Positions 1 through 5,495 of a stretch of DNA of 5,495 nt are shown here, piece after piece (the first letter of the stretch is position 1; the number at the start of each line of letters is the position of its first letter). Under the pieces are notes generated by a model, which did not search any database, was not told the origin of the DNA, and saw only the letters and a program-made list of their open reading frames with translations. The position numbers were made by a program, and so were the translations under genes. This stretch comes from Oscillospiraceae bacterium (GTDB taxonomy: Bacteria; Bacillota; Clostridia; Oscillospirales; Oscillospiraceae), in assembly GCA_020025375.1 (NCBI GenBank), contig JAHHSF010000085.1, positions 1 through 5,495 on the forward strand, read 5' to 3'.

Positions 1-922
1 CTTTACCCACTGTCTCATCGCCTACCCGGAGATCAAAAACGGGGCGGGGCTGATGAATTACGACACCGACTGCATCAACGTCACCGAGTTTAAAAATCTC
101 CTCAATGAGCTTTACGCCAATGGGTACAGCCTGGTGGACCTCTACGACATCTACGAGCAGGATGAAAACGGCAATCTCCTCTTCAAGAAGGGGGTGGAGG
201 TGCCGGTGGGCCGGAAACCCATCGTCTTTTCCATTGACGACGTTGTCTACGACTACGACAAGCGTGGTGGCGGCATGGTGGACCTGTTGGCCCTGGACAG
301 GGAGAACAATCTGGTCTCCGGCACCTACCTGGCCGATGGGACCATCGACTGGTCCTACGACCGGGAGGTCTTCCCCATCCTGGAGGCCTTTATCGAAGAG
401 CACCCGGACTTCTCCTCCCACGGCGCCCGGCTCACCCTCTGCATGACCGGCTTCGCCGGAGTCTTTGGCTACCGCACCGAGAGTTCCGACCGCCCCGGGG
501 ACCGGGAGGCCGAGATCGAAAAAGCCACGGCCGTGGCCGACCGTCTCAAGGAGCTGGGCTACTCTTTTGCCAGCCACAGCTACGGCCACTACAACCACGA
601 GAAGCACTCGGAGGCCAGTCTGCGAAAGGACCTGCAACAATTCCAGGACGAGGTGGTCCCCATCATCGGGGAGGTGTCCGCCTACGTCTACCCCTACGGC
701 AAGCTCCTCCTGCCCGGCGACCCCCGGTACACAGCCATGCAGGAATACGGCTTCGACCTCTTCTGCTCGGTGTCCCACTTCTTTTACAGCCGCAACTACG
801 ACAGCATGGACACCCTCTATATGACCCGGGTAGCTATCGACGGCTATTCCCTCCGAAACTATCACGAGGTCCTCTCCCCCCTGTTTGACACGGAGAAGGT
901 CATCGACCACGAGAATCGATAA
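1..922 (+). CDS. Polysaccharide deacetylase family protein (NodB-like), 5' truncated
   Basis: The reading frame is already open at base 2 and runs to TAA at 920-922, so the start lies upstream. About 306 residues are visible; an ATG at 53 is internal, because the preceding residues (FTHCLIAYPE) match the N-terminal 'FHSL' strand of this family. Numbering from the first visible residue, the metal-site aspartates are D79-D80 (FSIDD), the H-x3-H metal motif is H192-H196 (SHSYGH), and a YPYG motif lies at 230-233. By family, it is expected to remove N- or O-acetyl groups from cell-wall or extracellular polysaccharide using a divalent metal. Motif 1 and motif 2 are about 112 residues apart, much more than in classical NodB proteins, and the usual Gly after the DD pair is replaced by Val. 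Both traits occur in a clostridial/actinobacterial subgroup as far as I recall. The exact substrate is unknown. Any signal peptide would be outside the window. It converges on the rubrerythrin gene with a 51-bp gap. Confidence 0.85.
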   Translation, partial: FTHCLIAYPEIKNGAGLMNYDTDCINVTEFKNLLNELYANGYSLVDLYDIYEQDENGNLLFKKGVEVPVGRKPIVFSIDDVVYDYDKRGGGMVDLLALDRENNLVSGTYLADGTIDWSYDREVFPILEAFIEEHPDFSSHGARLTLCMTGFAGVFGYRTESSDRPGDREAEIEKATAVADRLKELGYSFASHSYGHYNHEKHSEASLRKDLQQFQDEVVPIIGEVSAYVYPYGKLLLPGDPRYTAMQEYGFDLFCSVSHFFYSRNYDSMDTLYMTRVAIDGYSLRNYHEVLSPLFDTEKVIDHENR

Positions 923-934
923 AGATATAGCAAT

Positions 935-963
935 GAACGCCGGAAGCGAAGCTTCCGGCGTTC
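935..963. terminator. Hairpin terminator between convergent genes
   Basis: GAACGCCGGAAGC (935-947), a GAA loop (948-950) and GCTTCCGGCGTTC (951-963) form a perfect 13-bp GC-rich stem. It starts 13 bases after the deacetylase stop and lies 11 bases beyond the rubrerythrin stop, so it can serve both converging transcripts. Neither side has a proper U-tract, so it is a strong hairpin but an atypical intrinsic terminator. It may also act as a 3'-end stabiliser after another termination event. Confidence 0.7.
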
Positions 964-973
964 TCTGATATTG

Positions 974-1579
974 TCACTTCTCCAGCATCACAAAGGGCGC
1001 CATGTCCAGGCGCACAAAATATCCCTGGCCGTGCTTACACACCGGGCAGAGAGCGGGAGCCCGCTCGGTCTCGATGATTTCTCCGCAGTTGAGGCACATC
1101 CACCGCACCGGACGGTCCTCTCCGAAGAGCTTGTCCTCCTCCAGCAGGGCAGCGAACTGGCCGAAGCGGTCCCCATGGGTCTTTTCAATGGCGGCGATCA
1201 TACGGAAAACGTGGGCGATCTCCACAAAGCCCTCCTCCTCGGCCACCTGGGCAAAGTGGGGGTAAACGTCGTCGTGCTCCTCGTACTCATTGTGCTGGGC
1301 GGCCCGGAGGTAGTCGGCCATCTCGGTGTAAATATCCACCGGGTAGCCACCGTCCACTACCAGGGTCTCCCCTGTCAGCGGGGCCAGCTGGTCGTAAAAG
1401 ACCTTGGCATGGGACCTCTCCTGCTCAGCGGTGAAGGTAAAGACCCCCTCGATGACCTGAAGGCCCTTCTTTTTTGCCACTCCGGCAGCAAAGGTATAGC
1501 GGTTCCGGGCCTGGCTCTCCCCGGCAAAAGCCCGCATCAGGTTTAAGCGGGTGGCGCTATCGAAAAAATCAACGGACAT
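974..1579 (-). CDS. rbr: Rubrerythrin (peroxide-reducing diiron/rubredoxin protein)
   Basis: A 201-residue cytoplasmic protein that by family reduces hydrogen peroxide to water in anaerobes, taking electrons from rubredoxin or NAD(P)H-dependent partners. The N-terminal four-helix ferritin-like domain (about 1-150) shows the diiron ligands in the expected order: E21 in FAGESQARNRY, E54-x-x-H57, E98-x-x-E101 and E132-x-x-H135. Aligned from memory to Desulfovibrio rubrerythrin, the E-x-x-E segment fits without a gap, with a slightly longer loop before it. The C-terminal rubredoxin-like domain (about 158-195) has C162-x2-C165 and C178-x2-C181, the usual iron site. The length is normal. The ATG at 1579 is chosen because AGGAGGG (1587-1593) sits 7 bases upstream and the MSVDFFDS start is typical; the next Met (M15) has no ribosome site. 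The gene lies 57 bp downstream of icd on the same strand with no clear own promoter, so co-transcription is likely. Its start codon and ribosome site are inside a strong inverted repeat, described separately. Confidence 0.96.
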   Translation of the reverse strand: MSVDFFDSATRLNLMRAFAGESQARNRYTFAAGVAKKKGLQVIEGVFTFTAEQERSHAKVFYDQLAPLTGETLVVDGGYPVDIYTEMADYLRAAQHNEYEEHDDVYPHFAQVAEEEGFVEIAHVFRMIAAIEKTHGDRFGQFAALLEEDKLFGEDRPVRWMCLNCGEIIETERAPALCPVCKHGQGYFVRLDMAPFVMLEK

Positions 1580-1618
1580 ACTGCATCCCTCCTATTTGGT
1601 GGGTGCAGTATGTCCGTT
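1571..1618 (-). promoter_or_regulatory. Long inverted repeat covering the rbr RBS and start codon; followed by T6
   Basis: The arms at 1571-1585 and 1604-1618 (AACGGACATACTGCA and its exact reverse complement) give a perfect 15-bp stem. On the minus-strand mRNA the 18-base loop (CCCACCAAATAGGAGGGA) can fold further: CCC pairs with GGG, then an A-A mismatch, then CC with GG, leaving an AAATA apical loop and one bulged A. The rbr Shine-Dalgarno AGGAGGG would then be largely base-paired in the inner stem, and the AUG at 1579 lies in the outer stem. Directly after the stem the mRNA reads GATTTTTTCG, a T6 run that is also rbr codons 4-6. On the plus strand the stem is followed by T5. The structure could be a translational mask, an intrinsic terminator/attenuator for icd readthrough, or a DNA operator. 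The repeat is seen directly; the function is inferred. Confidence 0.75.
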
Positions 1619-1636
1619 TTTGCGCTCTTTATGCGT

Positions 1637-2836
1637 TTACAGCCGCTCCGCGATGGCGGTGAGGAACTCCCGGCTGGTAACCACGCGGGCCTTATGCTTG
1701 CCTTCCCAGAGCCCGGCCAAATCTCCAGTCATGACACCGGATTCAATGGTGTCGATGGTGGCCTTTTCCAGCCTGTCGGCAAAGGCCACCAGGTCGGGCA
1801 GGTAATCCAGCTCACCCCGCTTCCGAAGCGCCCCGGTCCAGGCGAAAAGGGTGGCAACGGGGTTGGTGGAGGTTTGCTCCCCCTTCAGATAGCGGTAGTA
1901 GTGGCGGGTTACGGTACCATGGGCGGCCTCATACTCGTACTTCCCGTCGGGAGAAACCAGTACAGAGGTCATCATGGCCAAAGAGCCGAAGGCGGTGGAA
2001 ACCATGTCGCTCATCACGTCGCCGTCATAGTTCTTGCAGGCCCAGATGAAGCCGCCCTCGCTCCGAATGACCCGAGCCACGGCATCGTCGATGAGGGTAT
2101 AGAAATACTCGATCCCCTTGGCCTCGAAGGCGGTCTTGTACTCAGAGTCGTAAATCTCCTGAAAAATATCCTTGAAGGTGTGGTCGTACTGCTTGGAAAT
2201 GGTGTCCTTGGTGGAAAACCAAAGGTCCTGCCCCGCATCCAGGGCAAAGCGGAAACAGGCGTGAGCAAAGGAGCGGATGGAGGCGTCCTTGTTAAACTGA
2301 CCCTGGAGCACGCCGGGGCCGTCGAAGTCGCAGATGGTCTGGCGGGTCTCGGTGCCGTCTGCGGCGGTAAAGACCAGTTCGGCCTTGCCGGGGGCGGTGA
2401 CCCGCTGCTCGGTGGCCCGGTACACGTCCCCAAAGGCGTGGCGGGCGATGACGATGGGTTTCTTCCAGTTCTTTACCACCGGGGAGATGCCCTCTACCAT
2501 AATGGGTGCCCGGAATACAGTACCGTCCAGAATGGCCCGGATGGTACCGTTGGGGGACTTCCACATCTGGGAGAGCTTGTACTCCTCTACCCGCTGGGCA
2601 TTGGGTGTAATGGTGGCACACTTGACAGCCACGCCGTACTTTTTGGTGGCCTCGGCGGAGTCCACAGTGACCTGATCCTTCGTCTTTTCACGCTCGGGCA
2701 GGCCCAGGTCGTAGTATTCCGTTTTCAGATCGATGTAGGGCGTAAGAAGGATGTCCTTGATGTCCTGCCACAGGATGCGGGTCATCTCGTCGCCGTCCAT
2801 CTCCACCAGCGGCGTTGTCATTTTGATCTTTTCCAT
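1637..2836 (-). CDS. icd: NADP-dependent isocitrate dehydrogenase, dimeric eukaryote-like type
   Basis: A 399-residue cytoplasmic enzyme that oxidatively decarboxylates isocitrate to 2-oxoglutarate, making NADPH. It feeds glutamate synthesis, often within an incomplete TCA cycle in anaerobes. It belongs to the subfamily of human IDH1/IDH2 and not to the E. coli Icd type. Visible active-site residues, by memory alignment to human IDH1, are S94, R100 and R109 in the KSPNGTIR...TVFR block, R132 and Y139 in ARHAFGDVYRATE, K210 in STKDT, and the metal ligands D250 (LIDD), D273 and D277 (NYDGDVMSD). The NADP 2'-phosphate region HGTVTRHY (R311, H312) supports NADP over NAD. The length is normal with no breaks. 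The frame also has an ATG at 2857, but the ATG at 2836 is preferred because GGAGGG lies 6 bases before it and MEKIKM is the usual family start, while 2857 has no ribosome site. A good promoter lies upstream and rbr follows 57 bp downstream. Confidence 0.97.
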   Translation of the reverse strand: MEKIKMTTPLVEMDGDEMTRILWQDIKDILLTPYIDLKTEYYDLGLPEREKTKDQVTVDSAEATKKYGVAVKCATITPNAQRVEEYKLSQMWKSPNGTIRAILDGTVFRAPIMVEGISPVVKNWKKPIVIARHAFGDVYRATEQRVTAPGKAELVFTAADGTETRQTICDFDGPGVLQGQFNKDASIRSFAHACFRFALDAGQDLWFSTKDTISKQYDHTFKDIFQEIYDSEYKTAFEAKGIEYFYTLIDDAVARVIRSEGGFIWACKNYDGDVMSDMVSTAFGSLAMMTSVLVSPDGKYEYEAAHGTVTRHYYRYLKGEQTSTNPVATLFAWTGALRKRGELDYLPDLVAFADRLEKATIDTIESGVMTGDLAGLWEGKHKARVVTSREFLTAIAERL

Positions 2837-2842
2837 ATGTCT

Positions 2843-2848
2843 CCCTCC
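2843..2848 (-). promoter_or_regulatory. Ribosome binding site deciding the icd start
   Basis: On the minus strand GGAGGG sits 6 bases before the ATG at 2836. It lies downstream of the alternative in-frame ATG at 2857, so it can serve only the shorter start. This makes the 399-residue product the better call over the 406-residue one. Confidence 0.85.
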
Positions 2849-2880
2849 ATGTGTCACGCTGTAACGCGATAATTTTTAAT

Positions 2881-2909
2881 ATTATACCTTTATTCCTTTT
2901 TAATAGCAA
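2881..2909 (-). promoter_or_regulatory. Sigma-A type promoter for icd (and probably rbr)
   Basis: On the minus strand the -35 hexamer TTGCTA (2904-2909, 4 of 6 to consensus) is separated by exactly 17 bases from a perfect -10 TATAAT (2881-2886). The element lies in an AT-rich island in otherwise GC-rich DNA. Transcription would start near 2874, giving a leader of about 38 bases before the icd ATG at 2836. The leader contains a small GTTAC/GTGAC element that could form a 5-bp G-U containing stem; I would not assign it a role. Confidence 0.8.
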
Positions 2910-2983
2910 GTGCCCGTTTTTCTTTCTGCCTTTCCTGCTTTCAGGTGGCCGTGTTTGCAACCAGTTCATGGGCGAATGGCACA

Positions 2984-3020
2984 AAGAGCGTCTCCGCTTC
3001 ATTTTCGCGGAGACGCTCTT
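2984..3020 (-). terminator. Hairpin terminator after the metallophosphatase gene
   Basis: AAGAGCGTCTCCGC (2984-2997) and GCGGAGACGCTCTT (3007-3020) form a perfect 14-bp stem with a 9-base loop. On the minus strand it starts 26 bases after the metallophosphatase stop and lies upstream of the icd promoter, so it most likely ends that transcript. The minus-strand T-tail is short (CTCTTTGTG); the plus-strand side is somewhat more T-rich (CTTCATTTTAT), so it may work in both directions. No gene was found in the 210 bp between icd and the metallophosphatase. Confidence 0.8.
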
Positions 3021-3046
3021 CTTCATTTTATATGGGGTAATTTCAT

Positions 3047-5038
3047 TTATTTTCCCCGATAGGGACGGTAGGCGGAACGGCCACCGCGGATGCGGCGGAG
3101 AGCAAAGCGGACGGTGAAGGCCACCAGGAGGGCAAGAACCAGGAGCACAGCCAGAAGGATGAGGGTGGGCGCACCGGGGTTCTTCAAAAGCTCGATGGGG
3201 TTCCAGCTCGCCCTCACGGTTTTGGACGGCGGGGGCGGAACGACGCTCCCCTGTCCCTCCAGGTAGGAGGCCAGGGCATACCAGGCCTTTAGCTCGTTAC
3301 CGTCGTCCTGCTTCAAAATGCGGCTCTCCAGGTCGGTGACAAGCTCCCCATTCTCGTCCCGTGGGGTCACGGTGAGGAGTCCAAAGCTCTGGCCCTCCAC
3401 CGCCCCCAGCATCTGGCCACTGTAAAGGTCCGCCACCACCCGGTAGAGCTGGTCATCCCGGAGGGGGGCGGTCCCGCCGTCCCCGGTCTGCTGGACGGCG
3501 TAGGTCACCTTGTCCAAAATCATACGGTTGGGGTTATAGGTCCAGTGCATCCCCGCCCCGTAGAGGGCGGCGGCGGACATTCGGGCGGAGATGGAGGCAT
3601 CCACCTCAAAGGCGTTTTTCAGGTCAGCCCCGGTGAGGTAGACCGACACCAGAGGATAGGTGGGGCTGCCGTCAACCCCGGAGCCCAGGGAGAGAACATC
3701 GAAGGCGTGGGCGGTGGTCACCGGGCCGGTGCGAAGGATGTCCCGGATGACCCCATCAGGAACCACGGCGAAGTCCACGGGGATATAGCTGTCACCTTCC
3801 AGCTCCTTCACGGCCTGGATATAGGCATTTCCGATAAGGTCTCCGGTCTCCGCAACTGTAAAGTCAGTTCCATTTACATGCGTTAGAACCTGATTATATC
3901 CCAGGCCATAAGCGTCCAGAAAGTTCTCCTCCACGTCGGCTTGGAGGGAGGCGGCCAGGGCCTCCATCTCCGGGTCGGGAGAAATGGAGTCATCCACGGG
4001 AAGCAGCTTATATTCCCCGACGCTGAGGGTGTGGTCAGGACTCACCTTTTTGGAGATGGTGAGGCGGCCCAGATTCTGGGTGCGGGCCCCCGCCGAGACT
4101 ATAACGGTGTTGTTCACCAGAATGGGCTCGGGAAGGGTGGTGTGGGTGTGACCGGAAATGATCACGTCGATGCCGTCCACCGCCTTGGCCAGCGCATAGT
4201 CCTCCCCTTCCCCGTCCTCGGTACCCGAGTGGGAAAGGCAGATGATGAAGTCGGCATCCTCCTTCTGCTGGATCTCGGCCACCACACGCTTCGCCGCATC
4301 GGCAATAGGCTCGAACTCCATGCCGGACATGGGGGCACAAGCGTCGGCATCCACGCCCAACACGCCGAAGACAGCAATGCGGATGGGCTCCACCTCGGCA
4401 TTGTGGGCATCTCCCTTGTTGGGCCATTCCTTCTCAATGACCACATAGTCGGTGATGGGATAGTTGTTCCAGGCGGCCCAGGCCTCGGCGGCATCCTGGG
4501 GGGGCTTGTAGTTGGCCAGAACGATCTTGGGCAGGGTCCCTGTCTGGCTGAGGTTGGCGATACTACCGTCGGGCAGCTTCCTCTCTGCGGGATGGTCTTC
4601 CGCCCACTTTTCAACGGCGGAATTTAGCATCTGGGTCACGCCGTCCATACGGTAGTCAAACTCGTGGTTGCCCAGGGTGGTCACATCGTACCCCATGGCC
4701 CCCAAAGCCCGGAGTTCTGGGGCATCGGTGGTGTAAACGGTCTGAAACAGGGAACCCATGGAGAAGTCTCCGGCATCCAGGGTAACGGTAGGCCACAGAA
4801 ACTCCACGCTGTTAGCGTATTCCGTGGGGGTCTCCCTCTGTTCCTTCAGCAGGGTGGCCAGGCGGACATAGCCGCCCTTGTCGGCGGCATCGGGATAAAA
4901 CTGGTCATGGGTGTCGTGAGTGAAGAGGATGGTCAGGGTCTGGCTGGGGGCGTCGGCCCAGACGGGCAGAACAAATAGGCCCGACAGGACGGTCAGGGCC
5001 AGCGCTGCGGCGGCAAGCCGCCGGAAATGGTGTTTCAT
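3047..5038 (-). CDS. Secreted, membrane-anchored UshA-like 5'-nucleotidase/metallophosphatase
   Basis: A 663-residue exported protein of the bifunctional metallophosphatase/5'-nucleotidase family, which hydrolyses phosphate esters such as nucleotides outside the cell. Residues 1-30 are a signal peptide (KHHFRR, hydrophobic core, AxA near 28-30). The calcineurin-like metal domain (about 33-330) has D42-x-H44, D91 in DAGD, N124-H125-E126-x-D128 (GNHEFD, including the likely catalytic His-Asp pair), H270 (CLSHSG) and H297-x-H299 (SGHTH). The C-terminal nucleotidase domain (about 380-560) has TGDLIGNA, VPDGVIRD and LTGADLKNAFE, but lacks the aromatic/glycine-rich FxxxGGxGY-type base-binding loop of classical UshA, so the substrate is uncertain. 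A PPPP linker (601-604), a transmembrane helix (about 624-643) and an Arg-rich tail suggest membrane anchoring from the outside. The ATG at 5038 is chosen over an open frame reaching 5230 because GGAGGG lies 6 bases upstream and the signal peptide starts there. It is divergent from the uracil-DNA glycosylase gene. Confidence 0.9.
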   Translation of the reverse strand: MKHHFRRLAAAALALTVLSGLFVLPVWADAPSQTLTILFTHDTHDQFYPDAADKGGYVRLATLLKEQRETPTEYANSVEFLWPTVTLDAGDFSMGSLFQTVYTTDAPELRALGAMGYDVTTLGNHEFDYRMDGVTQMLNSAVEKWAEDHPAERKLPDGSIANLSQTGTLPKIVLANYKPPQDAAEAWAAWNNYPITDYVVIEKEWPNKGDAHNAEVEPIRIAVFGVLGVDADACAPMSGMEFEPIADAAKRVVAEIQQKEDADFIICLSHSGTEDGEGEDYALAKAVDGIDVIISGHTHTTLPEPILVNNTVIVSAGARTQNLGRLTISKKVSPDHTLSVGEYKLLPVDDSISPDPEMEALAASLQADVEENFLDAYGLGYNQVLTHVNGTDFTVAETGDLIGNAYIQAVKELEGDSYIPVDFAVVPDGVIRDILRTGPVTTAHAFDVLSLGSGVDGSPTYPLVSVYLTGADLKNAFEVDASISARMSAAALYGAGMHWTYNPNRMILDKVTYAVQQTGDGGTAPLRDDQLYRVVADLYSGQMLGAVEGQSFGLLTVTPRDENGELVTDLESRILKQDDGNELKAWYALASYLEGQGSVVPPPPSKTVRASWNPIELLKNPGAPTLILLAVLLVLALLVAFTVRFALRRIRGGRSAYRPYRGK

Positions 5039-5044
5039 AGTCTT

Positions 5045-5050
5045 CCCTCC
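5045..5050 (-). promoter_or_regulatory. Ribosome binding site deciding the metallophosphatase start
   Basis: GGAGGG on the minus strand, 6 bases before the ATG at 5038. The frame stays open for 64 more codons up to 5230, but that stretch does not look like family sequence and would place the signal peptide internally, so this site fixes the start. Confidence 0.85.
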
Positions 5051-5220
5051 TTCGCTCCTATTCTGCCATAAAATCCGGCCTTTGGCAAGGTGGCTTTCTC
5101 TGCTGCCGCACGGAAGCCAGCACCGGGAGCAGAAGCGGCAAGGTAGACAAAAGCCACGGTTCGTTGTAAAATACGGATAATAAATTCTCACAGAGAGAAA
5201 GGTTGACCTAGATTTACACG

Positions 5221-5240
5221 CAAATTGCACTTGTAATTTG
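5221..5240. promoter_or_regulatory. Imperfect palindrome in the divergent intergenic region (possible operator)
   Basis: CAAATTGCACTTGTAATTTG is a 20-bp imperfect palindrome: 6-bp arms CAAATT/AATTTG, one mismatched pair, then CA/TG around a 2-base centre. It lies 36 bp upstream of the uracil-DNA glycosylase ATG and 182 bp from the metallophosphatase ATG. It is not a LexA/DinR-type box (GAACN4GTTC). The rest of the 238-bp gap (5039-5276) holds AT-rich stretches with partial promoter hexamers (for example TTGCAC-N18-TACAGT at 5225-5254), but no promoter I would assert in either direction. Confidence 0.3.
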
Positions 5241-5276
5241 GGAAAAAATACAGTTTTGCGGCAAAGGAGCGAATTT

Positions 5277-5495
5277 ATGATTACTTTGGACGAATTGAGG
5301 GCGGAATGCCTGAGCTGTCAGCGGTGCGCCCTGGCCGAGACCCGGACGAACGTGGTCTTTGGGGTGGGCAATCCACAGGCCGAGGTCCTGCTCATCGGGG
5401 AGGGGCCGGGGGAAAACGAAGATCTGCAGGGCGAGCCCTTCGTGGGCAGGGCGGGCAAGCTGTTGGATGAGATGCTCTCCCTGATTGACCTGGAC
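5277..5495 (+). CDS. Uracil-DNA glycosylase, family 4 (4Fe-4S type), 3' truncated
   Basis: The first 73 codons are visible and the frame runs off the window. By family it removes uracil from DNA after cytosine deamination or dUMP misincorporation, starting base-excision repair. The N-terminus has the first two iron-sulfur cysteines as C14-x2-C17 in CQRCALAETR, plus an extra cysteine at C11. The active-site block is GEGPGENEDLQGEPFVGRAG (41-60), which matches the family 4 GExPGxxED...GxPFVGRAG signature. The other two cluster cysteines and the second catalytic motif would be downstream, outside the window. The ATG at 5277 has AAAGGAG (5263-5269) 7 bases upstream. The gene diverges from the metallophosphatase gene. 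SPO1 polymerase-related proteins share this signature and the same fold, and annotation of the complete gene may carry that name. Confidence 0.92.
   Translation, partial: MITLDELRAECLSCQRCALAETRTNVVFGVGNPQAEVLLIGEGPGENEDLQGEPFVGRAGKLLDEMLSLIDLD

Noticed and set aside
971..1546. Open frame of 191 codons on the plus strand opposite rubrerythrin
   Set aside because: Mirror of a real gene with complete diiron and rubredoxin motifs; no recognisable domain of its own.
1571..1618. The 15-bp inverted repeat as the ends of a small insertion sequence or MITE
   Set aside because: Only 18 bases lie between the arms and they contain the rbr ribosome site; there is no target duplication or second copy in the window.
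1610..2872. Long open frame (420 codons) on the plus strand opposite icd
   Set aside because: It is antisense to a clearly conserved isocitrate dehydrogenase; its Gly/Val/Leu-rich low-complexity composition is what GC-rich codon bias produces on the opposite strand, and no ribosome site or family motif is visible.
3941..4627. Open frame of 228 codons on the plus strand opposite the metallophosphatase
   Set aside because: Gly/His/Val-rich antisense shadow overlapping the conserved metal-binding core; no ribosome site or motif.
5099..5140. Overlapping short inverted repeats (TCTGCT/AGCAGA and TGCCGC/GCGGCA) in the metallophosphatase leader region, resembling a switch
   Set aside because: The arms are only 6 bp with long loops in GC-rich DNA, so chance is likely; no riboswitch consensus was recognised.
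5039..5230. 64-codon N-terminal extension of the metallophosphatase frame
   Set aside because: It would put the signal peptide in the middle of the protein and has no ribosome site at 5230, while the ATG at 5038 has an excellent GGAGGG.
5225..5254. TTGCAC-N18-TACAGT as a promoter for the uracil-DNA glycosylase gene
   Set aside because: Both hexamers match poorly, and the predicted start would fall almost on the ribosome binding site at 5263-5269, leaving nearly no leader.

Overview
The window looks like chromosomal DNA from a GC-rich, anaerobic, gut-type Firmicute, most likely an Oscillospiraceae relative such as Flavonifractor, Pseudoflavonifractor, Intestinimonas or Oscillibacter. This is inferred from protein style and not proven by a marker gene. 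The support is GGAGGG-type ribosome sites at the right spacing, a clostridial -35/-10 promoter in an AT-rich island, a rubrerythrin, a dimeric eukaryote-like NADP isocitrate dehydrogenase, and a clostridial-type large-insert polysaccharide deacetylase.

Layout from left to right. (1) The 3' part of a polysaccharide deacetylase gene (+) ends at 922. (2) A short convergent gap holds a perfect 13-bp hairpin (935-963) that can end transcription from both sides. (3) A rubrerythrin gene (-, 974-1579) follows. (4) A 57-bp junction contains a striking perfect 15-bp inverted repeat that overlaps the rubrerythrin start codon and ribosome site. (5) An isocitrate dehydrogenase gene (-, 1637-2836) has a well-formed promoter at 2881-2909. 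(6) A perfect 14-bp hairpin (2984-3020) probably ends the next gene. (7) A secreted, C-terminally membrane-anchored UshA-like metallophosphatase gene (-, 3047-5038) follows. (8) A 238-bp divergent intergenic region contains an imperfect palindrome. (9) The 5' end of a family 4 uracil-DNA glycosylase gene (+, from 5277) runs off the window.

How the genes work together: icd and rbr read in the same direction, with no visible independent rbr promoter, so they are probably co-transcribed. Isocitrate dehydrogenase makes NADPH and 2-oxoglutarate, while rubrerythrin spends reducing power to remove peroxide. The other genes look like unrelated housekeeping or envelope functions. No mobile element, CRISPR array, tRNA, rRNA or defence cluster was seen. 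The most interesting signal is the hairpin at 1571-1618. In the icd-rbr mRNA it would bury the rbr Shine-Dalgarno sequence and AUG, and it is followed by a U6 tract inside the rbr coding sequence. I see no clear previously undescribed multi-gene system here.
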